NCBI GenBank assembly: GCA_023846275.1 | Contig: CM043875.1 | Location: forward strand, 41,322,633 to 41,386,632 | DNA length: 64,000 nucleotides | Source of the DNA: Vanilla planifolia | Taxonomy: Eukaryota; Streptophyta; Magnoliopsida; Asparagales; Orchidaceae | Direction of reading: 5' to 3' | In this document: positions 23,931 to 38,159 of the stretch, in pieces | How positions within the stretch are numbered: the first letter of the stretch is position 1 | Layout: each line of letters starts with the position of its first letter | Made by a program: the position numbers and the translations under genes | Notes under the pieces: model-generated | The model's database searches: none | Seen by the model: the letters and a program-made list of their open reading frames with translations, nothing else | Told to the model about the DNA's origin: nothing

Positions 23931-26900
23931 GCGATGTCAATGAGTGTATATTTGTGAGTTAATGTTAGACACTCCTATGTCACATTATCTTCTTTTATCC
24001 TAAGTATTATAGATATCATCAATTTTTTTGCATTATAGTAACTCTACAACTATATTGGTATCATTGACAATAACGTCTTGACCTTTTCCTTAAGAGTTAT
24101 ATTGGAATTTGATTTTAGTGTTTTAAATTTTCTTAAGAGTAGAATAAAATATTATCATTTTGATGTATCTTAAGGAGAATGCTTGATGAAATAATTCAAA
24201 ATTTTGATAATGAATATATTTTTATATATAGCTCGTTACAAAGAATCCATTGATATGTATATCATAATTTTGAAGATCAATTAGATTTATTTTGAATAAT
24301 TGAAGTTTAAGGGATTAAAATAAACCATATTTTATATATTTGCATGTATGAATATACTTGTTTGTATATATGTGTATATCCTTTACTCATGCATTCAACT
24401 CAAACTAAAAATTTTGTGGTGCTAGATCCATGAAGAGAAAGAAAGGAGTGACATGTAACTTCAAGAATTAGGATTTGAAGAGGAAGAAAAGGGTGCATCC
24501 ATGAGCTAGTCTTGAAGGAAGAGGTGGTTATATCAAAAATCAATCTTTGATAATTCAATATTGAGTTGCAAGAAGGAAAGAGTTTTGGTTGCATGATTTT
24601 TCCCTTGGACCATAATATATTTCTCCCTTGATAATTACCTTTAGTGTTGCAACTACGAGCAAAGTGAAGTTAGGGGAGGGTTTATAGGAGCGGTTGAGTG
24701 TTGTAACTAGAAGAAGGGGAAGAGTGTTGCTTTCTTGAGGTATGAAAACAAGTTGTTTTTGCAATTGTTATTTTTCTCATGGTTGAAGTATTTTTCAAAA
24801 ATATTGTTGTTGTTTCCTTACTCAAGGAATGACATATTTGGAAATTATTAACAAAGTTGTTGAAATTTAGTTAGATAGAAGAAAAGAGAAAGTTATGGCT
24901 GCATGCTTTTCCTTAGGGTGTGTAATTTGTTCTCTTTGTGAATGGTTATGTCTGAGAATGTTGTTTTGCCATATATCAAGGATTCCTTATAACACTTATA
25001 AGGAATCCTAAGGAAAGGCCTTGGGATCAATTAAGAGTATGATAAGACTAAAAAAGTTAAGTTCAACATATGAATCTCTTTATTGATGTCTTACTAAACT
25101 ATACGCATGAAGTTTAAGGATATTTTAATTGAAAGTTGAAATAGTTTTGAGTTATTCATCTTTGAGTTGTTATAATTTTGTGTATCTATTAATTCTAGAT
25201 TTTGATATTTTAATCAATATAAGAAATTAAGAATTTATATTTTGGTAAATGAGCATGTTGTGATATATTGTGCATGATTTAATTGTATTGGTCGTGAAAG
25301 ACAAAAAATTTGAAAAATGAATCTTCCCAATTAATCAGATAGGTAAACTTAAATAAGTATAATATAAGTAAGCTATTGTTAAGCACCTTGAGCATTATAT
25401 GGATCTATGCATGATAACATGACATTACTTAATATATGTGTATATGTTTTGATAATATTTATCATGCTTACTAGCATCATATGGGGGAATGAAATAAGAC
25501 TCAAGCATTCATGTAATAGCACAATTTATGTATATATATTTATATCAAAAATATAATTAAATAACAAAAGTAAGAATTTGTAAAAAAAAAAAAAAGCAAA
25601 AAGGAAAAACAATATGTTAAATGATCTTTATACTATTATATATGTATGAATTTGATAGATAATGTGGCCTTTTCATTGACCTTATCCTTAAAGCTATCTT
25701 CTATGTGATTAAAGGCTATATTTTTGTTTTGTGATCTAATAGTTTATGATACCTTTAGCATTATATCTTATTATTAAAACTATGTAATCAGATACTAACT
25801 ATCATGCTTTGTTTATATTAACTTATGGTACATTGTGGTCTTGCATCAAATGTTCTCATCAACATACTTAACACATTGCTTTCAGTAATTTGCCCTTGAG
25901 CTAAAAGTATTGCATGTTATTTATTAGTATATCATACATTTTTTTCTAAAAAGCAAATTTTTTGCTTCCCCTAAATTAACATATTGTACTTTAATTATTA
26001 ACATATCATACATTTTCTTAGAAAAAAATTTGGTCTCTCTTGAAGTGAATGTATGAAATGTCATGCCAACGTATCGTTCGTTAGTCCTGAAAACTCCTCT
26101 TCTGAGGTAGAACTCAAACATCCTCCTTACAATGCTTACAACAATCCTTCAAAAAGGAAAAGCCATTATGGAAACAAAGTATAAGTTCTCACATAAATTA
26201 AGAGTCTTCCCAATAGAACAATAACATCAACTTGGTTGCAACATATCTACTATCATGTCATCAGCTTAGATAAAACTTTCTTGAGTAGTAATACATAGGA
26301 GCTTAAGTTATATCTAATATAGAAGTGACATAATTAATATATAAGTTTAAGTTTTTGAGTTACAAAATTATTTTGTACATCATTACTATAATTTGTTATT
26401 AAGTATCAAATATAATATATACTTTACATTTATCTTATCAAAAAATTATTATACAATGAAATGTTAAACATTGTGTATCTGATATTTTATTTTTGAAACA
26501 ATATTTTTTTGTTTGAAAATTTTGTTATAAAATGACTAAATTAGCCAATAATTTTTAGCTTAAATAAAACAAAATAATAATTATTATTATATTTTGTTAA
26601 AACAAATAAATTAGTATGAGCTAATAAAAATCTTGGAGTGTTGGGTCTTCATCACTTTTCAAAATATTTTTTTCTTTTCAACACAAAAGTAATAGAAAAT
26701 CAATTGAAGATTTTAACTTCTATCTTTGTTTAATCACATGTCACATCTTCAATGAAATCATATTTATCCTTTTGAAATTTTTGTGGGTAACAAAAGGTCT
26801 AAGGATATTCAAAGGTATGAAACATTTTGAAGAAATAAAATTATATTTATGATATTTGATACTATGGATTCATAGAGATAGAGTCCCTACAAAAGCTATT

Positions 26901-29900
26901 AGATTGTCCCTTCAAGTGATATCAAATATATATTATGTTATATTTTCTATTTTATGAGGATTTGAATTCACTATAGATCAATGGTTTAGTTTTGGACTTG
27001 AATGAATGACTTTTGTTTGTACATGTCCTTAACATACATGCTGTTTCACTTTGTTTTCTTAAAAAAACATTGAAATTGTGATATATTAAAAATAGTAATA
27101 ATCTTAATTTAAAATATAAGAAAATAATAATATTTTTTATAGAATATTGATCTTAAGATTTGTAACATTTCAATCAACATTTAACCAAAACATATAATAA
27201 TTAAAATATTAAAACTTAAAACAATGTAAAAGATTTTTCTTGTGAGTCTATTCTTAAAAACAAGCTCAAAATTATCCATCATCTATTTTTTAAAATGCTG
27301 TTATACTTCTTTGGTTAGTATATTGATCATAAGATTATAATTTGTAAATTAGTTTCTAAGATTTGTGACTGTTATTTCAAAAAAAATATTTATAACAATA
27401 ATGAAGATTTAAAAATTTTAAATTATTTTAATAATTAATAATATAATTTTTCATTTTTAAAAATTATATAGGTAATAGTTAAATAATCAATATTATATAG
27501 ATAATTATATGTTTATAAATATTAATCTTTAATATTTTTATTATATTCATATTTATTAGAAAAAAATAATTATTATTAGTACACATGTGAATCAAGCCAA
27601 ATGAAAGTGATCAAGGATTACATTATTGGTACAAAATTAAGTTAATTATAAAAAATCAATTTATCCAAAACTTAAGATATTTTTCAAAACAAAAATTTAT
27701 TTTAACATGATTTAACCTAAGAAAATAGCCAAACACAAAATTATTTTAACTAAACTTTATTTGGAATAACAACCAAACATAGTTTCACTCATTAGGCTAA
27801 CCAATGTAGGGATAATTGAGTTAAACTAATATAAATTAACCTAATATTATCTTCTCCAAATAGGTTGAATTTTGACAAAGAACCAACCAAAAGGATATCG
27901 ACGCATATAGTGGATCATTCAAGGATAATAAATAAATGAGGTTTTAAGTTTTCCTATTTTGAATTTTTTTTTTCTTTTTTGATCTTGATATCCATTTTGC
28001 CCACACTTTTTTTGGTCAAGTTGCCATAAATCCATTATTTTCAAACTTGCTTTTGATAACATCAACAAATTATTCATTTTTTTTAAAAAAAATTGTTTAA
28101 AAGTACATTACAACAACACTTTAAATTGGACCCAACTAGAAATTTTCTTTTAAAAAAAATTATTTCCAAAATAAATTTTTATTTTAAATATCATATAATA
28201 TTTTCAAATGAACTAATTTATTAACATATTGAAATAATATTTTTATTTAATAATTTTCAAAAATATATGTGGTTTAATAATATTTTATTAAAATTTTTCA
28301 CTATTTATGTTTCAAATATAAAAAATAATCTTAAAATCATTATCCCAAAGGATAATATTAACACCCTATTAATTGGTGGTCCTATTCTATACAACAAGTA
28401 ATTCATCATGCTTATCTAACCTTTATAAACATCATTAGTTGACTTCTAAAAATCAAATTAATCTCCCAAAAGATAGATTGATATCGATAGAACATGTCGT
28501 TTCAATAGTGAATTGTCAAAAATGAAACAAAAAGTTTCATATTTAATCATCCACAAATCTCCATCATATACTAAACATCTTTGCACTAATTGATTAAAGG
28601 AATCAAACCTTTAAATATGGTGGTGCAACACTTGGCAAACTAACAATGAGAAAGTTGTCACCACTCAAGCAAAAGCTTACTATATAAAGAATTGGATCAA
28701 GATATACCTCCTTTATTGATGTTTATCAAGAACATGGTAATATCATATATTAAAAAAAGAACTTTGTGACTTATTAAAAATTAGGTGATGATTTAAATTG
28801 TAGTACCTTATTATGTCATCACTTGATTTTTATCCTTTCTTTAAGAATATAAGAAATCTTTATTTTATATTTTTTTTAATTTTAAAAACCTATTTTTAAT
28901 AAATAAAATTCTTTCTCTAAAATCAAATTACTATTTATATAAATATCAAGTCTAAGCTTTCTTCTGCAAAGACTAAATTTACAAAATAATTTTCACAATA
29001 AAAATTAAAATAAAAATACTATCAAATATCAATCACACATATATAGTTGTTGTAATAATATATAATTCAAATCCTAATACTTACTCATTTTCTAAAATTA
29101 TTAAGTCATATAATAAATTGAGATAACTGATATATGCTTAATAGACAAAAATAACAAACATTCAAAACAACATAGAATTAAAGTCATACTATATGCTAAT
29201 CCATGCAATAAAACATATAAAACAAAGTTATCAATAATTTAGAACTAGTATGCAAATGTTATGCTTCCGCCACTTTTTGGTTATATATGTTTATATTTTA
29301 TTTTAAATTAATTTAATAAAGTATGTTTTCTATTTGTATCCATGATTCTTATAATCTTTTTTATTGATCTTTTTCTTTCTTTTTTCACTATTAGACATAA
29401 TTTTAGTAAAATAAAATTTAGTCATCTTATTATCCTTTCATTTTAGGTTACTTCTTTAAATGATGCACAAAAATGAGATATATCTTGTCATTAGTTTTTT
29501 TTTTGTCGATACTCAAGATTGAGATATAACCTTTCCTAATACATTGACTATGTCTTTTTATTTGAAATCCTTGTTCCAAATTATTACTCTTTGTTCTTAG
29601 TTTCTTGCAACTAGGATATATATATATATGCCATGTGTGATAAGAATATATTATAACACTATTGTAGATCATTTGTTACCATTAGCATTCTTATATAAGA
29701 AATAATGTAAATAAGAGTATTAATCTATTAAGTTTCAATAATAATTCATTCAATCATAACAAGTAGATCAATCAAAATGATCATTTATGAATTTAAAGAA
29801 AATAGTTTATCACATCATAACAAACAACATGCGCAATATAATTTATACAATTATGGATATTCATCAATAACAAAATTAGAAGCATTAATTAGATATAGTA

Positions 29901-30135
29901 CACATATGTTAACTTGTTTCAACTTATAAAATTATTCTTCTTGCTTATGCATCTCCTCTAGCTTAAAACTTTCTATTCCCCTTTGTTTGGTTACACCAAT
30001 GAAATTTTTCTAATTTTCTTCCACAATATATCTTGTAAGAAAATCCTTTGATTGATCACAACAATAGCTCTCTCTTGTGTTTTCAAATTTGCTTTCCACA
30101 ACACCACAAGATAACCCTTAATTCTTCTTCTCTCC

Positions 30136-30181
<46 letters not shown>

Positions 30182-31049
30182 TCATGCATAGCACACCCAA
30201 AGATTTATTCTAGTTCTTCCAAAATCTTCTTTAAACAATTGCATGATAACATTTTATAAACCCTCCTATGTTGTTTCACCTCCCCTAACTCTTCCACTCT
30301 TTCAAAGACCAAAAATCATATGAATAAACTCCTCGTTCACAATCCCATGTTTCCTCAAAGTTTCAATTATTGACGATTGAAGAATAGTGCCCATTTTGCA
30401 GTTAACAATTTGTTAATGCTATTAGGGATTAAGAAATTTAAGAATTTTAAAAAAAAATAAATTAAGATTTAATTAAACCTTAGACCTATGCATATTTTTG
30501 AAACTTTTTGATATGAACAACTTCAAAAAATTTGCTGTACACTTTTAAAATTATTTTACTCTTTAAACTTTATAAGCCATAAACTTTTGTAGTTTTTCGA
30601 CATCATTTGGTAAGATAAAGATTTTCTATTCTATAAATTCATGTAATATTCACTTAGTATTATTCTTCTATAAGTTTGACATTTTATTTTGTGATAAAAA
30701 ATATTTAATTTCTCTAAAATTAGTATCTTAGACTCCTAATAAATGCACTGCTTATCATAAAATTTTCAATTACTATTTGATAATTTTTATTTTAAAAAAT
30801 ATTATAAATTAAAATAGCTATATTTTTTTGTAACTTTACTCCCTTTTTTATGATCTATTCTAGTTAAATTTCATGAAATTTTATTTGTCATAATCTGTAT
30901 CCTTATTTTTGAAATTTAAATTTTTCCTTTTTTATGTTTCATGCATCTTTTTAATGATATATAGTTTTTTACAAAAATTTAATCAAATTAAAAATAAAAA
31001 AATCAACAAACTATTTATCATGTTTTTACGATATTGTATAAGTTCTCCC
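23931..31049. other. 7-kb AT-rich intergenic stretch without a recognisable gene
   Basis: It contains a CT microsatellite (30139-30178), poly(A) runs (25577-25593) and anonymous sequence that is probably decayed repeats. No exon-like GC-rich block was seen. The purine-rich patch at 24.40-24.75 kb gives only short low-complexity frames. Confidence 0.5.
30139..30178. repeat. (CT)20 microsatellite
   Basis: Forty bases of uninterrupted CT dinucleotide, the longest pure dinucleotide run in the window. Confidence 0.97.
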
Positions 31050-31059
31050 AAAAATGTCT

Positions 31060-31220
31060 TGTTAGAATACAAGTATTGTGTAGGAAAATCAATGAAGATC
31101 TTACAATGAAGCTTTTGTAAAAATCATTTGTGTGCTATATGAATAATCCATACAATGATCTAGAGCTTCAAAAGAAGGGCTCCTCAAATTTATAATATAC
31201 AATATACACAATATGCAACA
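31060..31220. repeat. Repeat segment, partner of 31880-32040
   Basis: The two copies share aatgaag...cttttg, a gaataat motif and aatatgcaacata, at about 70-75% identity in direct orientation. They suggest two LTR-derived copies side by side at the left end of the copia fossil. Confidence 0.6.
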
Positions 31221-31559
31221 TATTACATATAATACAAATGAAAAGAGTTTCTCATTTGAGAAGACGACAAAACTTAAAGGGTTGTATAACTTGAGACGTT
31301 ATACATACCTATTTTACTAAATGAATATAATTAAGACATAAAGTGAATAAAACATATATTTTTCACATAATAATCTTTCAACATGAGGTATATTTATATG
31401 AAGTCTAAGTAAGAATCTTTATAGAAAACAAATGTGAATTATTCCTAACTTCTAAGAACATATTTTTCATAATTTGTTCATAAAAAATGTTGAAATTTTC
31501 AACAAGCCACTCATCACTTGTCCATAGAATATTTCAAGTCAAAAAGAATTTGTTTTTTT

Positions 31560-31760
31560 TAATTTAATTGTCCCAAAATGCAATGGATGTCTCTCACTAG
31601 TAAAAAAAAGTTTTCATTAGATTTTAAAAAATTAATAAAAACATTTATTAAACATTTTACAACAACCAAACATAAAATATGAAACAAAATGAATAATCAA
31701 TCCAATATGAAGACAAATTTGAAACAATCAAACTAATTTGTGCAAGCAAAACAATATTTT
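31560..31760. repeat. LTR-like segment, left copy (partner 37500-37720)
   Basis: It shares ttttcattaga and aacatttattaaacat...ttacaacaac with the right copy, in the same orientation and the same order as the other end segments. Confidence 0.65.
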
Positions 31761-31879
31761 AAAGAGAAATTTGAATACATCCTTAATTTATGCAAGAGGC
31801 TCCCATATGGAATAACTTGGAAAAATATTTATATAACTCATAACATCCAAGACATTGAATGCCTAAGCATTATGATATT

Positions 31880-32040
31880 ACACTATATTGCATGGGAATG
31901 CCAATGAAGGCGTTATGATAAAGCTTTTGCACAAATCATCTTGTGTGATGCATGAATAATTAATACAAAAATCTAAAGTTTGAAAAAGAAGGCCATTAAA
32001 AGTATACAATATGCAAAATATGCAACATAACAATATGCTA
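31880..32040. repeat. Repeat segment, partner of 31060-31220
   Basis: Direct-orientation partner about 820 bp to the right, ending in the same caatatgcaaa...atatgcaacat words. Confidence 0.6.
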
Positions 32041-35000
32041 GTACAAGCTACACATTTATCCTAATCACCTAAGAAGACAAAAAAATTAAAAAAATAGAAT
32101 AGCAAGAATGAAATAATTTATATGATTCATCCAAATATATGGGCTACATCTATTGATAATAATATTAAAAATTTATTATGAAAAAATAGAATTATGTGAT
32201 AGAAAAATAAGAAAGTTGGTTAGAAGAGTTCCATTCAAATTTAATAATAAAAAATATTTATAAACTTCATAAAATATTCAATTTTCTAAAATACGCCTTG
32301 AATCAAGAAATTCTAAAATAGTTTTAAAAAATAATTTTTGTTATACTTCAAATTTATCTGTTTTCATAGTATTTCTACGAAACTCCTAATTCAATTGAAA
32401 CCTAAGAATCCAATAGATAGCTCGTTATAATTCTATAGCAAACAAACACTTAGAGCTACTTCCAACTATCAACATTAAGAAAGTCTAAACAATTCATGAA
32501 CTTGCTCTTAAGATCATGCTTAGTGAGTATATGAGTTGCATTATCCTTTGTGCATATATTTTTATAATTTGATATGTTCTTTGAATTAATGGAGTGATAT
32601 CAAACATAAATATGCTTGGTCTTATTATTATGTGCTTTGTTATTTGTCAAACAGATAGCATTAAAGATATCACATTATATAATATCTTTCTTTAGAAGAA
32701 AACTAAGGCCACTAATTGAACTTTTTAGCAAAATCACTCATTAACAATTTATGTCAAAGTCATATGTTCAACTTTTATGGTAGATAAAGCAATTGAAGAT
32801 TGTAAATTAATCTTCCAACTAAAAATTGAAGCACTAGCTATAAACACATAAGCTATCAAAGATCTTTTAGTAATTCAATTAACAAGATAATCCAAATTTG
32901 AATAAAACACAAATAAATAAGTAGAATCATTTGCATAAATAAGTTCAATATCTAATGTACCTTTTAGATGATGAAAGATGTGTTTTACTTCTTTCCAATA
33001 TCCCTTTTTAGGTTGACTTAAAAACCTACTCACCACATCGATTGTAAGGGCAATATCAAGTCTCATGCACACCCCTAGATGCATAAGACTCCTTACTTTT
33101 CTTATATATGAAACTAGAGACATATTCCAAATGTTTTTGTGACTATGATGTAAGAATTATAAAAACATTAATATTTATAATTAAAGCACTAAAAATCTTG
33201 TCTATGGACATCCCAAAACGACATAATATTTAATGAATATAATCCTTAAGCGACAAGAAGAGATTCTTCTATTTGCAATCTCTATATATCTCCATTTCTA
33301 CAATCTTTTCAATTACTCTTAAATATTTCAAATTAAACTCTATGCTAAAGAGAGATTTAAACTTTTGGATAATATATTTGTTTCAAGCTACAATGAGCAT
33401 ATTATTAATGTACAAGAGTATATGAATGAAAGAAATAACACCCGCCTTTTTGTGATATACATAACAATCATAAAGACTCAAATTATATTTATGATAAAGT
33501 ATAAAGTCATCAAATCTCTTATACGGCTATCTAGGAGATTACTTCTTGCCATATATTGTATAATTTGCAAAGATGATTTCTTTGCAATCATAAATCTCTC
33601 TAGTTAACACATAAGCATATCTTCCTTAAGCTCTCCATTTAAGAATGTTGTCATCACATCAAGCTACTTCAATTCTAAATCATTATGTACTACGAATGTT
33701 AGTAGCACCTGAATAGAGGCATGTTTTATAACAAGTGAGTTGATATCATTGTAATATGTACTTTCTTTTTTATTATATCCTTTAGCAATTAAAAAATTCT
33801 AATATTTTATGCCATCAATAGCTTTTATTTAAATCTTCCTTTTAAAGATCTATTTGTACCATACAACACTGAACCTCATTACTATGGCTATTACTCATAA
33901 TCATTTCAAACTTTCTCTATTTTAGAAATTATTTTTATTTTATAAAATATCATATATTACTAAAAATAGGAGTTCACAAGCCTTTAAGATGAAGCAAACA
34001 ATATTAGATATAAAAGATCAAATTATTAATAACTTATTATTTCAACATCATAAAATTTATATTTAAATCAAAAAAATATTATCATAATTATTTTTTAAAA
34101 TAATTCTATTAAAATTATTGAAAAAAGTCAAAAATAGATTCAAAAAACATTTTAAAAAATAGTGTATTTTATTTGGATTTTGATGCATAAATATTATAAA
34201 AAATTTAATAAATCTGAGAGGCTACGCTTATGAGAAAAGTATTTTTTTATAAATAATAAAAAAATATTAAAATATTAAATAATATTAAAAATTATAAATA
34301 TTTTAGAGATAATAGAGTTTTATGAGTAATTTATTTTAAAAATTTATTAGAAACATTTTTGAGATTATAAAGAATCAAAAGATTTAAGAAGTTAAATTCA
34401 ACATAGTATTTCAATTAAAAATATAATATTTACTAATTTTTAAAAATCTCGTTTATCTCTAATGTCAACCTAATATTACAACCTCATGATACTACCATCA
34501 CTGATCAAGGAGCATTAGGCGATTTCATAGAAATATCGAGCATGGTATAACCTCTGCTCCATTAAAGCTTAATGCATTGAGATGAGAAAATTGATGATTT
34601 TATCAATTTAGGCCATTATGCAAGAATTTGAGAAAATTATATAATTGAGCTTTCTCTCCCAATTTGGCTATTTCAGTACTTGGAACAAGGTCAAAAGAAA
34701 GATTTGAGCTTCGTAAAGTTTATAGGAGGCCTTAGTCATAACAACTCATCTTTAGCATCATCATGACATTAAATTCAAGGTAGTTAATTGTGAAACTTAG
34801 AGTGAGTATGCTTGATGATTCCAAAAATATAAATTTGTAGTTTATGATTTGGTTAAATTATAAACTAACATTTGGGTGATGTTAGATGTTTGAACTTAGA
34901 TGTCAAATTATATGATTTGTACTCCTCATATACTTGTATATTTTATTATAATTTCTCTTATATGACATCACATATTTAATATGAAAACTTTCGTGTGAGT

Positions 35001-37499
35001 TTTTACATGTGGGATGGGAAGAATTCTATAACAATTTTAAAAAATTTTAAATTTCGATAGAAAATCTTTAAAAGTACAAAGATAAAATAATTATGAAAAC
35101 AAGGTTGGCAACATTGTGAGAGTAAAGGGACAATGTTATAATGGATTTGTGTAGACAAGAAGAATTATATAAGGCGTAAATCAAAGAAAAAAGGTTTTGA
35201 AATGTAATAACATGATGGTGAGAGATTGATCTATCATGTCAACTTAAAATCTATTGAAATATTTAGAGTAAAACTCTAACCCATTATCAATTTAATAATA
35301 TTTAATTTTATTTACAATTTAACTCTTAATTAAAATCTTTTGTCACTTGAAAATTTCAAAGGTCTTATTTTTATGCTTCATTATGATAGCCCAAATCATT
35401 TTTGAATAATCATCAATGATAAAACAAACATATTTATATTTTCAAGATAAGGATCCTCATAATCTGATTGGCTGTTATCCAATGTGGTCCTTGTGTTATA
35501 AAATTTCTTTAAGAATTTGTTTTGAAGTTGCTTTACAAAAGCATGTTGTTGGTGAAATAGAAGTTTTTTATTTTGTGTGCCCCTAAGAAGACTTTACTTT
35601 TGATTGGTATTCCCTTTCTCATATGTCTACATCACATATGCTACAACTTAGATTAGATCCAATATTTTCAAAATGTGATGCCATTAACATTGAACCTATA
35701 ATTATAGAATCTTGCAAAGTATATAAAACTATTATTTTTACTCCTTTCATGACCACTAGTACCTTTGATGGTTTATAATATTCTTCCCTTAATATTATAT
35801 TTAAAGTTTTTAGAAGTCATAATTTTCAAATATATTAGATTTTTTTTTAGTTTTGTAATATGATGAACAATAAGAGTTCTAACAATATCATCATGTATTT
35901 AGTATTAAATCAAATTCTTATTTAAACACATATAATAAAAATTACTTTTTAATAATCATTCATCTGATGGATGTTATTGGTCAATAATAGATAATATCAA
36001 CTCTATTTTTGAAAAATAATCCTTATGTGTAATAGTAACAATTGAATCTTTTTTATATTTTTTTCTTCTTGTTTTGATAATCATTTTTCTAATATCTTAA
36101 TTCGTTGTAGTGATTACAAATATTGTTGAATTTTTTTTTTGGTTTTGCCTTAACCATGATGTTCATCAACTTAACTTTCTAAGAATCAATGATAACCAAC
36201 CCAATTACTAAACTCTCCATTATTTATTGATGTTTTGAATTAGGATTCTCATGTATGGAGATTAGATCTAACTTGTTATAAGACAATGTGATCATTTCTT
36301 ATACATTAAGAATTTACAAAACTCTCAGATAATGTAAATAAAAAAGATTAATAAAATAAGAACTTCATCCTCAAATACATTAAGATGGAGTTTAATTCCT
36401 TTAGATATTATTTTAGAGTTGTATTATCCTTTATACAAAGAGAAAGCAAATATTGTTTTAGCAATAGTTTATTGGTTAGATATTTTGTTATATAAAGGCC
36501 TTTAAATTTTTGTTACAAACTTAACATAGTTTTTTTTTTGCAACTTCATAGATTTTTTTCATTTGCTAGACAAAGTAAAATCAATTAAGTCGACTTTTGT
36601 CTCTTGGTTGGAGAACTTGACATCATATTTGTCTAAACAGGCTTATCAGATAGAGGTGATCAAATACTTTCTTGTTTTAACAAAGTATTCTTAATACAAT
36701 AATGATTGAAATGATTTTTTTCTTAATGAATTTCATATCTTGATTTTGTGTGACATCCTCCTTGCCTAATGACTAAATTGGTGGCAAAACCTTGTTTTAA
36801 TACAAATTTGTTGCACAAACATCAAAATTAAAAAAAATAAGCAAACATATGTAAGAACACAATAATTTTTGTGATTCATACAAGCATTTGGGATACATTC
36901 ATGAACAATAGTGACAAAAATTTAATATAGAGAAAAATGGAATTACAAAATAAAAACACAATAAAGATGACTAAAATATAAAATATCTATTTATCTTTAA
37001 TAATTAAAAGTGTTTATAGCATTCTGCAAAATAAATAAAACTTTTAAAATATGGATTGAATTAAACAATTTCAAAATAACATTAGAGATAGCTCTAATTG
37101 ATCATCAAAATAACATAAGACTAATTAAAATTGAAGACATCTTTACATGTACAAGACGCATATTAACCCTCAACCATCTAAAACAACAACAAGACTTAAA
37201 AGAATAGTGTAACTTGAGATATCATATATATAGTTTTTGCTATAAACAATATCTCTTATGTACATAATTAATAATTCATGTTATAAAAACAAAATTTTTA
37301 AGTACTTTCATAAAATAAAAAAAATGTTTATTATAAGATATTTTATCATATTCTAACAAAGAATCTTGATAGAATATAGATGTAAATCAATCTTGTTTTG
37401 TTTTTACTTCAAACTTTTAAAATCATAAGTTCTACAATTGAAGCTTTATAAGTATTAAAAACAATTGACAAGTTGCCTGCCTCTTTTGTAGAGCATACC

Positions 37500-37720
37500 T
37501 CAAGACAATTTTTTTTTCTTTATTTATTTAATTTATTTTGCCAAACGTGCAATGAATGCTTTTTTGATAGCAAATAGAAAAATAGTTTTCATTAGAATGA
37601 ATTTAGAAGAATTTTAAAAATTAAAAAAAACATTTATTAAACATGTTACAACAACTGAATGCAAAAATACAAGAAAACAAATGTACATTTGAATATGCGA
37701 GCAAGTTTGAAATTCAATTT
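37500..37720. repeat. LTR-like segment, right copy (partner 31560-31760)
   Basis: Same-orientation partner of 31560-31760, bounding the copia fossil on the right. Confidence 0.65.
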
Positions 37721-37841
37721 CACATTCAAACTAAAATTCTAAACTGAAGTTTGAAAAATAATTTATATAAATATTCCAAATCAACAGTTTTTTTTTTAAA
37801 TAAAAAATGCCATAATTCCGATGTAATACACGACAAAGGAA

Positions 37842-38114
37842 CACCAGTTTCAAACTGATTCAACACTTGCGATGCAGGAGTTGTGCACCACCCTCTCCCA
37901 GGTGCCCGTGGGAGGTGTTTTTGCCAAGGCAATCTTGTATGCTCGGGGCCTTGAGGCGCTCACTATCATGCATATCCAGAGAGATGGCAACACGCCAGCA
38001 GATTGGGTTGCGCTTGCTGCTTGCCACTTCAACTTTGCTTGGGGTTGGGGAATGCCCCTCCCTAAGCCCCTCTTGAAGCTGTTGTTGTCTGATTTCCTTT
38101 TTGACCCTCCATAG
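37842..38114 (+). mobile_element. LINE remnant: RNase H C-terminal part
   Basis: An open frame reads through TDSTLAMQEL, then IMHIQRDGNTPADWVA and PKPLLKLLLSDFLFDPP before a stop at 38114. The DS and H-x-x-R-x-GN-x-x-AD motifs are those of the RNase H domain at the end of plant LINE ORF2 proteins. It is 5'-truncated, since no reverse transcriptase precedes it. It is much more GC-rich than its surroundings, and no poly(A) tail is evident. A captured fragment in a host gene is less likely, because nothing else nearby is coding. Confidence 0.75.
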
Positions 38115-38159
38115 GGGGCGATGCATTTGCTGTTTTTGCCTCCTTTTTTATTGAAGGAA

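Larger units (their letters stand above)
31050..37765 (-). mobile_element. Ty1/copia retroelement fossil with repeated ends
   Basis: The minus strand at 32875-33123 encodes a recognisable copia reverse transcriptase/RNase H segment (VVSRFLSQPKKGYWKEVKHI). Decayed pol-like sequence seems to extend to about 36.7 kb, but the integrase and gag parts are not firmly identified. Related non-coding segments lie at both ends (31.25-31.76 and 32.1-32.2 kb against 36.85-36.92 and 37.17-37.7 kb), as expected for LTRs. The left side carries an extra partial copy. The element is broken many times and old. Confidence 0.65.
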
